DNA of 35,135 bases from a virus. Numbering within the stretch: position 1 is the stretch's first letter; every line of letters starts with the position of its first letter. Shown piece after piece: positions 19,794 to 27,671 of the stretch. A program made the position numbers and the translations under genes. The stretch is taken from positions 1 through 35,135 of the IMG/VR virus record IMGVR_UViG_3300032083_002760; one strand, written 5' to 3'. Under the pieces are notes generated by a model. That model did not search any database. It had not been told where the DNA came from and was given only the letters and a program-made list of their open reading frames with translations.

Positions 19794-20228
19794 ATGGAAA
19801 AATTTATGAGCGAAGAGAAAATGAAACAATCAGAGGAAGACAAAAAGTTCATTTCGAAATTATTGCTTGAATTCAAAAAAGATTTGGAAAAAAATGAAGG
19901 GGTAGTGAGTTGTGTATATTTTAACCTTATAAAAGAAGAAAATGAGGGAAATTATACCCGGAAAGGAAAATTTAAATTCGAGAAATATAAACATGAACTG
20001 ATTTTTGATATAGTGCGCTCTTTGTCAGATAATCAAAATGAATTGGATGAAGATTATAGAAAAGAAGCTCTTGGGGGCGTGGAAAAGATACTATTACATT
20101 TAAAAAGAGAAGATGTTTTGTATGCCTGCGGTGAGGAGATGCGCTATGGAATGCACGAAGAGCAAAGCATACACCGCAACACTATAACAAAAAAATATAA
20201 TTTCGAGGTGCATACTGCTAAAAAGTAG
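19794..20228 (+). CDS. Acidic/charged protein of unknown function (144 aa)
   Basis: Start ATG 19794 with AAGGCGG ten bases upstream; an ATG at 19806 is an alternative. Highly charged helix at the N-terminus (SEEKMKQSEEDKKFISKLLL, EFKKDLEKNEG) followed by a beta-rich middle and the end HLKREDVLYACGEEMRYGMH, KKYNFEVHTAKK. The C-terminal region weakly resembles that of 18442-18696, so the two may be distant paralogs. No function assigned. Confidence 0.6.
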   Translation: MEKFMSEEKMKQSEEDKKFISKLLLEFKKDLEKNEGVVSCVYFNLIKEENEGNYTRKGKFKFEKYKHELIFDIVRSLSDNQNELDEDYRKEALGGVEKILLHLKREDVLYACGEEMRYGMHEEQSIHRNTITKKYNFEVHTAKK

Positions 20229-20240
20229 AGGGTGAGTATA

Positions 20241-20300
20241 ATGGTATGGTTTATACTGGGAGTAATCCTAGGCTGGGCATGCGGCCGTATATTGAGGTGA
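20241..20300 (+). CDS. Tiny membrane peptide (19 aa)
   Basis: ATG 20241 follows GAGGGTGAG. The product MVWFILGVILGWACGRILR is one hydrophobic helix with a basic end. The stop codon is part of the ribosome site (GAGGTGA) of the next gene. The strong ribosome site and snug fit argue for translation, the size argues for caution. Confidence 0.4.
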   Translation: MVWFILGVILGWACGRILR

Positions 20301-20304
20301 TCTT

Positions 20305-20658
20305 ATGCAATTTAAAGACAGGGTTAAAGAACTTAGACGAAGCAGAGGATGGAGTCAACAGGATTTTGCGTCTAAAATAGGAATAGGTCAATCTGGAGTG
20401 GCCGGTTACGAATCGGGTAGAAAAATAGCTTCGCCCGACAATCTTATTAAAATCTCAAAATTATTTGGGGTATCTTTAGATTATCTATTGGGCGTAAGTG
20501 ATGAAAAGATAGTCTACCATTCTGGCGGACAGATAAAAGATCCTGATTTGATTCATCTAACTAACTTAGTACGTCCTAAATTAAATGGGATTTCCGTCAC
20601 AGACGATCAATGGAAGATGATTACAACGTTTTTGGAAATGGTGGCAAAGAATTTATAA
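20305..20658 (+). CDS. XRE-family HTH repressor-like protein in the island
   Basis: 117 residues from ATG 20305 after GAGGTGAT. Residues 3-60 are an XRE domain of the Bacillus repressor type (RVKELRRSRGWSQQDFASKI, GIGQSGVAGYESGRKIASPD, FGVSLDYLLGVSDEK). The C-terminal part (LIHLTNLVRPKLNGISVTDD, then QWKMITTFLEMVAKNL) has no peptidase motif. It resembles the CI-like protein in layout. A third repressor-like gene among plus-strand small genes suggests this island came from another mobile element or has its own control circuit. Confidence 0.75.
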   Translation: MQFKDRVKELRRSRGWSQQDFASKIGIGQSGVAGYESGRKIASPDNLIKISKLFGVSLDYLLGVSDEKIVYHSGGQIKDPDLIHLTNLVRPKLNGISVTDDQWKMITTFLEMVAKNL

Positions 20659-20683
20659 GATAGAGGCAAGGAGAGGTGAGCGT

Positions 20684-20914
20684 ATGGAAGAACTAAAAAT
20701 TCTGGGCGTAGCTATTTTATTTGTAATCACGTTTTTCGCGGGACGATGGTTGGGCTATGAAGAAGGGTGCAAAGATAACAAGTATAAATTTATGCTTCAC
20801 ACATTTATGGAGGGGTTAGAAGCATGTTCGATAGAAGATGAAGATAAGAGAAAAGAAGCGATGAAAGAAGTTGAAGAAAAATGTAAGAATCCATATGCAT
20901 TTATGAAGAGGTGA
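20684..20914 (+). CDS. Small protein with N-terminal membrane anchor (76 aa)
   Basis: ATG 20684 after GGAGAGGTGAGCG. Residues 5-22 (KILGVAILFVITFFAGRW) are a membrane segment, followed by a charged helix (SIEDEDKRKEAMKEVEEKCK). It ends with AGG TGA, the stop being part of the following ribosome site. Unknown function. Confidence 0.55.
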   Translation: MEELKILGVAILFVITFFAGRWLGYEEGCKDNKYKFMLHTFMEGLEACSIEDEDKRKEAMKEVEEKCKNPYAFMKR

Positions 20915-20918
20915 TTGG

Positions 20919-21098
20919 GTGACACTAGAAATAGTCTTAATGTGCGTTCTGATAGGAATCGGAGTCGCATTACTGCCGCAGCTATTAAAAGTTTTAATCG
21001 GAATAGTAGCAGGTGTACTGGGATGTATTCTACTCTGTGTATTGTTTATAATGGCGGTAAGCGTAAATATATGGAGAAGAGTTTCTTTAAAGAGGTGA
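20919..21098 (+). CDS. Hydrophobic membrane protein (59 aa)
   Basis: GTG 20919 is preceded by GAGGTGATTGG. The product MTLEIVLMCVLIGIGVALLP, QLLKVLIGIVAGVLGCILLC, VLFIMAVSVNIWRRV has two to three membrane segments. The stop again lies in the AGAGGTGAG ribosome site of the next gene. An overlapping frame gives a basic polar product and is rejected. Holin-like by topology only. Confidence 0.55.
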   Translation: MTLEIVLMCVLIGIGVALLPQLLKVLIGIVAGVLGCILLCVLFIMAVSVNIWRRVSLKR

Positions 21099-21102
21099 GC
21101 GG

Positions 21103-21285
21103 ATGTATCCTCCGATACAACAAAAAGATATCTACATAATAATGAGAAGCATCGATCGAATTGGAAACGATACGGATACGCCATGCGCTCAATTAAGGTA
21201 CGGGAGTAAATGGATTAAATACTTTCTGGGCATACCATATGAAGAGAATATAAAATTGTTGAAGCGCGTATATGGTGAGAGGTGA
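21103..21285 (+). CDS. Small protein of unknown function (60 aa)
   Basis: ATG 21103 directly follows AAAGAGGTGAGCGG. The product contains IYIIMRSIDRIGNDTD, QLRYGSKWIKYFLGIPYEEN and ends KRVYGER. No motif recognised. It belongs to the chain of short genes joined by nearly identical ribosome sites. Confidence 0.5.
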   Translation: MYPPIQQKDIYIIMRSIDRIGNDTDTPCAQLRYGSKWIKYFLGIPYEENIKLLKRVYGER

Positions 21286-21289
21286 GCGG

Positions 21290-21520
21290 ATGGAATTAAA
21301 GATATATATATTTGCAGATAATCATGATAGAGAGTTTCACGAAAAAGTTCACGCTGTAATTGCTTATACAGAAGAAGAGGCTAAAAAGATTTTAGAGTCT
21401 ATGAGCTACAAGGGTCTATCACTACTGGGAACTCAAAATATTGAGCGACGTTTAATAATATCCGCTCCATTTCTAAGTAGAACAATTTTCACATGTACAC
21501 ACCCATGTTGGGAGAGGTGA
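21290..21520 (+). CDS. Small protein of unknown function (76 aa)
   Basis: ATG 21290 after GAGAGGTGAGCGG. The product MELKIYIFADNHDREFHEKV, HAVIAYTEEEAKKILESMSY has a beta-alpha layout and resembles small phage proteins that carry a GTEEEAKK-type helix. It ends in ...CTHPCWER. Function unknown. Confidence 0.5.
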   Translation: MELKIYIFADNHDREFHEKVHAVIAYTEEEAKKILESMSYKGLSLLGTQNIERRLIISAPFLSRTIFTCTHPCWER

Positions 21521-21524
21521 GCGG

Positions 21525-21845
21525 GTGGAATCGAAAAACGAAAAAGCAGAGAGATACTTAATACAAAATCTTTTTAAATCTGTCGTTCCCAATCAACATG
21601 TAGAAAAGTTATACGAAATGATGGGCATTCTAGCGGATATGGGGATCGAAGTAAAAATAACGAATCATGTTCCCGACGCATCTAAAATGCAAATCTCGTT
21701 GCAATTGTGGATTGACGAAAAAATAGAATATGAACAAGTGCTCAAAGGTGATATGACAGAAACATACTTTTTCTTTCAGCATTGCAAGAACAAGATACTA
21801 GATCTATTAGCGATGGCTATTTATACAGAAAAAAAAACGGCGTAA
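21525..21845 (+). CDS. Small protein of unknown function (106 aa)
   Basis: GTG 21525 after GAGAGGTGAGCGG. Alpha-helical N-terminus (SKNEKAERYLIQNLFKSVVP, QHVEKLYEMMGILADMGIEV) and a mixed C-terminus (DMTETYFFFQHCKNKILDLL). No recognised domain. It is the last member of the ribosome-site-linked chain. Confidence 0.55.
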   Translation: MESKNEKAERYLIQNLFKSVVPNQHVEKLYEMMGILADMGIEVKITNHVPDASKMQISLQLWIDEKIEYEQVLKGDMTETYFFFQHCKNKILDLLAMAIYTEKKTA

Positions 21846-21915
21846 TAGGACGAATAGGATCAATAACGTAACGTTACAAAATAATTGTTTTGTTACTACA
21901 CGAGGAGGTTATTAA

Positions 21916-22032
21916 ATGCTCGAGAAAAACGTTCCTGACTGGTTAATGGCAACAAGTATATTGCTCATATCCGTTGGTATATCAGCGTTTTTAATCGCCG
22001 GAGCATATAGGATGTTTACGGGTAATTGGTAG
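21916..22032 (+). CDS. Small membrane protein (38 aa)
   Basis: ATG 21916 after GAGGAGG. MLEKNVPDWLMATSILLISV, GISAFLIAGAYRMF gives one membrane segment. A GTAACGTTAC palindrome lies upstream at about 21869-21878. Function unknown. Confidence 0.5.
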   Translation: MLEKNVPDWLMATSILLISVGISAFLIAGAYRMFTGNW

Positions 22033-22225
22033 TCATTAAGTTGTAATTAGTACTACCACCATACTCACAAACAAGGTAATATCCAATACTTAGAATAATA
22101 AATACTATTCTACACCACGACAAATAGCACTAATACTACATTTAAATACTAGCATTCACAAAAAGCAATCAAAAATTATACATATTATAAATGATTCCAT
22201 ATTATAGTAATCCTACTAAATTGAA
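22033..22225 (+). other. Gene-free, G-poor stretch of about 190 bp
   Basis: No frame with a ribosome site is seen. The plus strand is very poor in G and carries many TACTA/ACTAC motifs. Its composition differs from both flanks. Confidence 0.5.
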
Positions 22226-22366
22226 ATGAGGTGGTGGCGGATTATCGAAGATGAAATGGAATTCGTATCACATCACGAGTTGAGCGACGAAGCAAAGAAA
22301 GTAATTGAGGATTCACGAAAAGAACTTATCGAATACATTATTGAAGAATACACGAAAGATTATTAA
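22226..22366 (+). CDS. Small acidic protein (46 aa)
   Basis: Open from ATG 22226, but the only ribosome site (GAGGTGGTGGCGG) lies after that codon and directly before an in-frame ATT at 22241; the next ATG is at 22256. The start is therefore uncertain. The product is helical and acidic (EFVSHHELSDEAKKVIEDSR, KELIEYIIEEYTKDY). It is followed by a terminator. Confidence 0.45.
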   Translation: MRWWRIIEDEMEFVSHHELSDEAKKVIEDSRKELIEYIIEEYTKDY

Positions 22367-22371
22367 AAAAG

Positions 22372-22398
22372 GCACACCCAACAGGGTTGCTTTTTTTT
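22372..22398 (+). terminator. Terminator at the end of the small-gene island
   Basis: Stem GCACACCC/GGGTTGC with loop AACA is followed by eight T. It separates the island from the second late regulator. Confidence 0.75.
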
Positions 22399-22417
22399 AT
22401 TGGAGGGGATGGGAAAG

Positions 22418-22819
22418 GTGAAGCTACGTAAAAACACATTCAAGTACATTGAACAGGAGATCTATAGTTATTACGAGACTAGAAAGCGCGCGGAAGAAAT
22501 AACCCTTGATATTGCTTACTCCACACCACCCCAACATGAAATTCGCTCCACAGATATAAGTGATCCCACATTTGTCACAGCACACATTTTAGCTACGCAT
22601 AAAGAAAGACTACGTATGATCGATACAGTTGAAGCCATCCACGAATCAATATCGTCATTAGATCCTGAAGTCTACGATGTTCTTAATGATAAGTATTGGA
22701 CAAGACCGTATCTATCATGGATAAATGTAGCTGATATTCATAATATTGGAAAGTCTACATTGTATCAATGGAGATCCCATTTTGTAAAAAGTGTGGCAAT
22801 GAGATTGGGAATGTCATGA
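22418..22819 (+). CDS. ArpU/RinA-type late transcription activator 2
   Basis: About 133 residues. GTG 22418 is nine bases after GGAGGGG; TTG 22400 and ATG 22409 lie before or next to it. N-terminal helix (NTFKYIEQEIYSYYETRKRA), a middle with AYSTPPQHEIRSTDISDPT similar to the SAPAQQEIRNKQPSDPT of activator 1, and a C-terminal helix-turn-helix (WINVADIHNIGKSTLYQWRS, HFVKSVAMRLGMS). It stands before the portal block and probably drives head and tail genes. Possible target sites just downstream are two ATCCGGAA repeats (22822-22840) and the palindrome GATATTGTGATATC (22860-22873). Confidence 0.75.
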   Translation: MKLRKNTFKYIEQEIYSYYETRKRAEEITLDIAYSTPPQHEIRSTDISDPTFVTAHILATHKERLRMIDTVEAIHESISSLDPEVYDVLNDKYWTRPYLSWINVADIHNIGKSTLYQWRSHFVKSVAMRLGMS

Positions 22820-22912
22820 ACATCCGGAAGAAATCCGGAAAATCAACGCATATATACATGATATTGTGATATCGTGCGAGAAGTGTATGCTTTTTCCTTG
22901 CTAGTTAAAATA

Positions 22913-22933
22913 AGCCTTCGGGGCTAATTTTTT
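22913..22933 (+). terminator. Short hairpin with T-run after activator 2
   Basis: AGCC-TTCGG-GGCT followed by AATTTTTTAT. The stem is short but the position, between an ArpU-type gene and the structural block it may control, mirrors 15217-15243. Confidence 0.5.
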
Positions 22934-22955
22934 ATATAAAAATGGAGATGATCAG

Positions 22956-23168
22956 ATGGACTTCATTAATACTATTAATTGGGAAAATGTGTTGTATGCG
23001 ATATTCACCCTTTTGGCGGCAAGTGGTGTTACATTCAGCTGGCTCAAGAAGATGTGCCAGAAGATTGAATCTACTAATTTACGTGTGGAAGAACACAGGG
23101 ACGAGATACGCGAGATTGTGGCTGAAATGAGAAAGGTGATTGAAAACAATAAGGGGGCTAAGCAATGA
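22956..23168 (+). CDS. Small membrane protein with coiled coil, holin- or XhlA-like in layout
   Basis: 70 residues from ATG 22956 after GGAGATGA. Residues 10-28 (VLYAIFTLLAASGVTFSWL) are a membrane segment, followed by a charged coiled-coil helix (RVEEHRDEIREIVAEMRKVI). Layout resembles small phage membrane proteins that assist holins, though XhlA has the membrane part at the other end. It is the first gene of the head block and the best single candidate for a lysis factor, but the evidence is weak. Confidence 0.45.
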   Translation: MDFINTINWENVLYAIFTLLAASGVTFSWLKKMCQKIESTNLRVEEHRDEIREIVAEMRKVIENNKGAKQ

Positions 23169-23329
23169 CGCGCGTTAAGTTTATTGCCCCTTTTTTGTAT
23201 GCGGATACAGTAAACACGGTTGACTATGTAATAAAAGTCGATCGCGGCATTGGCATTATGGATGGTTATCTAAATGACGATCTAGCGCAAGAGCTGATTG
23301 GGTTGGGATTAGCGCAAGAAGTCGAATAA
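23165..23329 (+). CDS. Small head-module protein (54 aa)
   Basis: ATG 23165 overlaps the previous stop by four bases (ATGA). The product MTRVKFIAPFLYADTVNTVD then DDLAQELIGLGLAQEVE matches by eye the family of short phage proteins with a V-KF start and an end in which a helix LAxxLIxxGLA follows. The gene at 27668-27862 has the same layout, so the two are probably paralogs. The role is likely structural and minor. Confidence 0.55.
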   Translation: MTRVKFIAPFLYADTVNTVDYVIKVDRGIGIMDGYLNDDLAQELIGLGLAQEVE

Positions 23330-23399
23330 ATTTAGGGGGGTGATTTAAATTGTAGTAGTAGAGAATTTAAAAAACATAGCCCGAAAATGGTGGGGGCAA

Positions 23400-25301
23400 A
23401 TGCCGTGGCGGATGGCGGCTTTTGGCGGTAGTGGCAGTATACAAGCTACACAATACAGATATGATCTAATGTCTAATATGGCCTACGGTGGAAACCCTAT
23501 TGCGTATCGCTGTATAAACATGATTGCCTCCTCGGTCGCCTCAGTACCTTATAAGCTCTTTGAGCGACTAGCGGACGGAACGGAAGTGGAAGTAGAAGAA
23601 GCCCCCGTTTTAGAGTTACTTAAAAAACCAAACCCCTTTACCGCGAAACAAGATTTTTTCCACAACGCTATATCCTACCTGCAAATTTCTGGAAACACTT
23701 TTATACACCGTGTAGGCGCAGATAATCGCCCCCCCACTGAGCTTTATACATTAAATCCCCAGTATATTACAATAATCCCGGGTTCGAGATACGAAGAATA
23801 TATAAAGTATTACACGTATGGAAATAGCAGAGAAAACGAACAAATAGAACCCGAATACATTTGTCATCTCAAGCTTTTTAATCCCGTGGATAACTATTAT
23901 GGAATGTCCCCGGGACTCCCGGCAATTCGGAGCATTCAACAATCAAATTCAGCTATGACTTGGAATGTTTCTCTACTAAAAAATAATGCCAAGCCCTCCG
24001 GCGTGTTGTCTCCCAAAAAGCCAATTTCAGACGATCAATTTGACGAGCTTCATCAAGATCTGAGTGAGAATTTCACAGGCGAATTTAACGCTGGAAATGT
24101 AATGGTCACGAATGACGTAGAATGGCAACGTATGTCCCTTACGCCGTCGGAAATGGATTGGCTAAAAGGTATGGTACATGCTGAAAAGCTGATTGCTGTA
24201 TCTTGGGGCGTAGACCCCGTTTTGATTGGCGATTCTCAAAACCGGACATACCAGACTTTTAAGGATGCGCAAAAGTCTTTTTATTTTGATACGGTAATTC
24301 CTCTTTTATATAAAATTCAAGATTATTTCCTTAACGGCTGGTTATTGCCCCTGTTCCCTAATACGCAAAATATGTTTTTTAGATACGATTTAGATGAAAT
24401 TGACGCGATTACAGAAGATAGAAACCTCGTGTATGAGCGTGTGCGCGGTGCATTAAAAGATAAGCTTTTAACTGTAAACGAGGCGCGCGATGCGATTGGC
24501 TATGGAGAGATATTAGAAAGCGAAGCGGAAACGGAAGATGAAACAGAACAAGAAGAGATTGAGGTAGAAGAGCAAAAAGAGAAAGCAGAAAGCCAATATG
24601 TACAATCGGTCGAAAGATTAAGAAAAAAGTGGGATATCGTAACGCGAGTACAAGTTTCTAACTTATTCGATAAAGAAAAAACAAATGTGATAAGGGCTGT
24701 TGCTGATTCTACAAAAGAAGAAGCACTATACAACGCTCTTAATGCAATCAACATAGATGACTGGAGAGACTTGTATAAAAAGATATACTCAAGCGTTATG
24801 CAAGATTTCGGAGAAAAAACGGTACGCGATTACAAAAAGCAGGAAGATGAGGACATTTTCGGAAATGAAAAATATGCTGTACTTGTATTTATAGAAGAAA
24901 CGATAAAGGGAAGAACAAAAGAAGTAACAGACACAACAAAAAATAGACTCACTGAAATAATCCTCGGGGCAATCGCTTCGGGGATTTTAGATATAGAGAA
25001 AGCAATTGAAGAGTTGTACAAACACGATACGCCTATACGTTCGCGAGCAATTGCACAAACCGAGGTAATAACAGCCGGAAACGCAAGCACACGTTTCGCC
25101 GCCAAGGCGATAAACCAGGATCTAAAAAAGGAATGGGTTGCGATTATGGACGATCGTACAAGAATAACACATCGCAACGCGCATGGAGAAATAAGAAACA
25201 TGAACGAAAAATATTCAAATGGTTTGATGTATCCGGGAGACCCACTAGGTCGCCCGGAAGAAACAATAAATTGCCGATGCGTAGAGGTTTACCACTTGTA
25301 A
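23400..25301 (+). CDS. Portal protein fused to a MuF-like minor head domain
   Basis: 633 residues from ATG 23400. The frame is open back to ATT 23349, which stands six bases after the strong GGGGGGTGAT site, so the true start may be that rare codon and add 17 residues. Residues 1-370 are an HK97-type portal (NPIAYRCINMIASSVASVPY, NTFIHRVG, NAKPSGVLSP, WGVDPVLIGDSQNRTYQTFK). An acidic linker with EETEDETEQEEIEVEEQ follows. The last 110 residues show the MuF pattern (AIAQTEVITAGNASTRFAAK, DDRTRITHRNAHGE, MYPGDPLGRPEETINCRCVE). MuF proteins sit inside the head near the portal and may enter the host. Fusion with the portal guarantees equal copy number. Confidence 0.9.
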   Translation: MPWRMAAFGGSGSIQATQYRYDLMSNMAYGGNPIAYRCINMIASSVASVPYKLFERLADGTEVEVEEAPVLELLKKPNPFTAKQDFFHNAISYLQISGNTFIHRVGADNRPPTELYTLNPQYITIIPGSRYEEYIKYYTYGNSRENEQIEPEYICHLKLFNPVDNYYGMSPGLPAIRSIQQSNSAMTWNVSLLKNNAKPSGVLSPKKPISDDQFDELHQDLSENFTGEFNAGNVMVTNDVEWQRMSLTPSEMDWLKGMVHAEKLIAVSWGVDPVLIGDSQNRTYQTFKDAQKSFYFDTVIPLLYKIQDYFLNGWLLPLFPNTQNMFFRYDLDEIDAITEDRNLVYERVRGALKDKLLTVNEARDAIGYGEILESEAETEDETEQEEIEVEEQKEKAESQYVQSVERLRKKWDIVTRVQVSNLFDKEKTNVIRAVADSTKEEALYNALNAINIDDWRDLYKKIYSSVMQDFGEKTVRDYKKQEDEDIFGNEKYAVLVFIEETIKGRTKEVTDTTKNRLTEIILGAIASGILDIEKAIEELYKHDTPIRSRAIAQTEVITAGNASTRFAAKAINQDLKKEWVAIMDDRTRITHRNAHGEIRNMNEKYSNGLMYPGDPLGRPEETINCRCVEVYHL

Positions 25302-25317
25302 ATATGGGGGTGATTAT

Positions 25318-26004
25318 GTGTTAGAAACAAAAGATTATGTTTTTAAAATGGAAAATTACGATGATGAAATAGGCACATTTTCGGGGTATGCATCTACAAA
25401 AAGTAGAGATATGGCAGGAGAGATTATAAAGCCGAACGCCTATAAGAAGACATTGCAAGAAAATCCCGAGGTACCTATTTTGTATTGGCATGATCCTCAA
25501 AGACCCGTAGGTATATCTAGGAAAATGATCGTGGACAATAAGGGGCTTTACACAGAAGGTCAAATCGATTTGAACACGGAACTCGGCCGCATGGTTTACT
25601 CTGGCATGAAAAATGGATATTTAGACAGTCTCAGCGTGGGACTGCGCGTTATAAATAGAGATAAAAAAGAACGAAATGTAATTACTGAAGCACAACTAAA
25701 AGAGTATTCCATCATAACCAAAGGGTATCAAGCAAATAAAGACAGTTTTGTACAACGTGTAAAGCAAGAAGAAATAGATATAGAACGCATTGTACGAAAC
25801 TTAATGGAAGAACATCCACTTATATCTGAGATGAATTTAAAAATGAATAGATTGGAAGAACTGTTGGCCGAGCCGCTGGATAGCACTCGGCCTTTGTTGT
25901 GCCCAGAGCCGGGTAATCCCACTTTCGGCACTAAGCAAGAAGACGCACACACAGCGCAGATTTTAGATGTTATTCGTAATTTCAAAAATGAGCTAACGAG
26001 GTGA
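25318..26004 (+). CDS. Prohead protease (HK97 family)
   Basis: 228 residues from GTG 25318. The serine protease pattern is visible: SGYASTKSRDMAGEII, VPILYWHDPQRPVG with H58, LDSLSVGLR with S106, and EYSIITKGYQANKD. It matures the capsid by cutting the scaffold part of the major capsid protein. The C-terminal 70 residues are helical and may serve as a scaffold-like tail. Its stop lies four bases before the capsid gene. Confidence 0.88.
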   Translation: MLETKDYVFKMENYDDEIGTFSGYASTKSRDMAGEIIKPNAYKKTLQENPEVPILYWHDPQRPVGISRKMIVDNKGLYTEGQIDLNTELGRMVYSGMKNGYLDSLSVGLRVINRDKKERNVITEAQLKEYSIITKGYQANKDSFVQRVKQEEIDIERIVRNLMEEHPLISEMNLKMNRLEELLAEPLDSTRPLLCPEPGNPTFGTKQEDAHTAQILDVIRNFKNELTR

Positions 26005-26008
26005 TCTA

Positions 26009-27190
26009 ATGTCTTATCAGCAAAATGCGGTAGTACTCGATGAAATACGTAGTCTGCATACGAAGTTTATAGAAACAAACACACAGAAAAATGAAGAGAT
26101 AACAAAGCTTGGGCATGAAGTAGCGACAACAAGAGAACAGTTAAATAGAATGCATACAGACATTGAAGATTTAAATAAAAAGTTTATTGTTCGTCCCAAA
26201 ATCGTAGACAAAGTTGAATCCGAGCATGAGCAAGCGTATAAATCGTATTTGCGCGGTGACGAATTAACAATTAAGGCTGTGTCTGGAAACGAGACAATAG
26301 ACCCACAGGGCGGTTATTTTATACCTGTCGAGCGAGCATCTTGGATTCAAGAATCACTGGTGCAATGGAGTCCCATACGGCGTTACGCTCGCATCCAGAA
26401 GGTTTCCGGTAAAGACTTCGCTATTCCCGTCCAATACGGCGAGGATGAGGGGGGTCTTTTTCAAACCGGATGGACTGCAGACCGTGGCCCAGTTCCACAA
26501 ACGGACGTAGGCCTAATCCGCCTAGAGACGATCCCCACCAATGACATGTATTGCTTAGCTTTAGCTACTCAAGACATGCTGAACGACGTAGCGTTCAACT
26601 ATGAAGCGTACATGGATCGTAACGTTGCTAAATCGTTTGCGAAAAGAGAAGGTAGAGCTAATATACTCGGTTCAGGTGTCGGCGAACCCCAAGGTCTTTT
26701 GACTAGACAAGGCGTTAGAACGGTACTAAGTGGCGTAAACGGCTCTATAGGGGATTCTCCAAACATCCTCATTGATCTTTATTACACACTCCCCGATTAC
26801 TACGCTAGATACGGAACTTGGTTAATGCATAGATCTACTATCCGCCAAATCCGCGAATTCATCGACGGAAATGGGCAATATTTGTGGACTCCTAATTTTG
26901 GGAATACAGCCGCTACCGAAGCACCATCCTTGATTTTAGGTCGACCTTATGCGGAGTGCATTGACATGCCGGCCGCTAACCCTGTCACAGGATTGTTCGA
27001 AACTGGGGCGCAACCAATTATTTTTGGGAACATTGAGGAAGCGTATACTATTGTGGATCGAGAAAATCTAACCGTATTACGCGACCCCTACAGCGCAAAA
27101 CCTTATGTGACTTTCTACATGCGCTCTCGCGTGGGTGGTCAGGTTATCTTGCCAGAAGCTATGGTTAAGCTTGAATGTAGCGAAGCTTAG
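26009..27190 (+). CDS. Major capsid protein (HK97 fold)
   Basis: 393 residues from ATG 26009 after GAGGTGATCTA. Residues 1-85 are a coiled-coil delta domain (SLHTKFIETNTQKNEEITKL) that acts as built-in scaffold and is probably removed by the protease. The shell domain follows: DPQGGYFIPVERASWIQESL, SPIRRYARIQKVSGKDFAIP, then MLNDVAFNYEAYMDRNVAKS, ILGSGVGEPQGLL and YVTFYMRSRVGGQVI. Length and order are standard. No separate scaffolding gene is present. Confidence 0.92.
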   Translation: MSYQQNAVVLDEIRSLHTKFIETNTQKNEEITKLGHEVATTREQLNRMHTDIEDLNKKFIVRPKIVDKVESEHEQAYKSYLRGDELTIKAVSGNETIDPQGGYFIPVERASWIQESLVQWSPIRRYARIQKVSGKDFAIPVQYGEDEGGLFQTGWTADRGPVPQTDVGLIRLETIPTNDMYCLALATQDMLNDVAFNYEAYMDRNVAKSFAKREGRANILGSGVGEPQGLLTRQGVRTVLSGVNGSIGDSPNILIDLYYTLPDYYARYGTWLMHRSTIRQIREFIDGNGQYLWTPNFGNTAATEAPSLILGRPYAECIDMPAANPVTGLFETGAQPIIFGNIEEAYTIVDRENLTVLRDPYSAKPYVTFYMRSRVGGQVILPEAMVKLECSEA

Positions 27191-27212
27191 AAAAAAAAGG
27201 AGGTATAAAAAA

Positions 27213-27671
27213 ATGGCATCATGCGATCTTTATAACAATATAAATCCCGTTATTGCGATACCAATGGAACTTTACAGCGACGACGGAAAAACCGACGGAA
27301 AAGTAATAAACATGCAAGGATATGAAAGTGTTGTTTTTACCATTATAACGGGGGAGAATCCTGTTACGGACGGAGACTTCACCTTTGAATTGTTAGAAGC
27401 AGATTTGGATGAAGAAACAAACACCCCCGGATCTTATACCCCTGTTGACCCCGACAACATCCAAGGTGCTTTTCCTGAAGTACACGGAACCGAATCAGAC
27501 TTAGATCGAACGTATAAGGTCGGTTATGTTGGTAACAAACAGTTCTTACAACTTGTTATGAATGCGGAAAATACTGATGTTGGCTTAATAATTTGCGTAA
27601 TCGCTGTACAAGGACACCCTCGCCATGCCCCCACTCCTGAACAACCCACATTAGTTCCTGTGCCTGCATGA
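27213..27671 (+). CDS. Capsid decoration or head-associated protein
   Basis: 152 residues from ATG 27213 after AAAGGAGG. The sequence PMELYSDDGKTDGKVINMQG, YESVVFTIITGE, YKVGYVGNKQFLQLVMNAEN and the end VQGHPRHAPTPEQ fits a phage protein family found right after the major capsid gene, with a GYxGxKxx and GHPRHAP signature. It probably sits on the capsid surface. The name decoration protein is inferred from context. Confidence 0.65.
   Translation: MASCDLYNNINPVIAIPMELYSDDGKTDGKVINMQGYESVVFTIITGENPVTDGDFTFELLEADLDEETNTPGSYTPVDPDNIQGAFPEVHGTESDLDRTYKVGYVGNKQFLQLVMNAENTDVGLIICVIAVQGHPRHAPTPEQPTLVPVPA

Noticed and set aside
23350-23355. TTG as portal start
   Set aside because: It is followed at once by TAG in its own frame.
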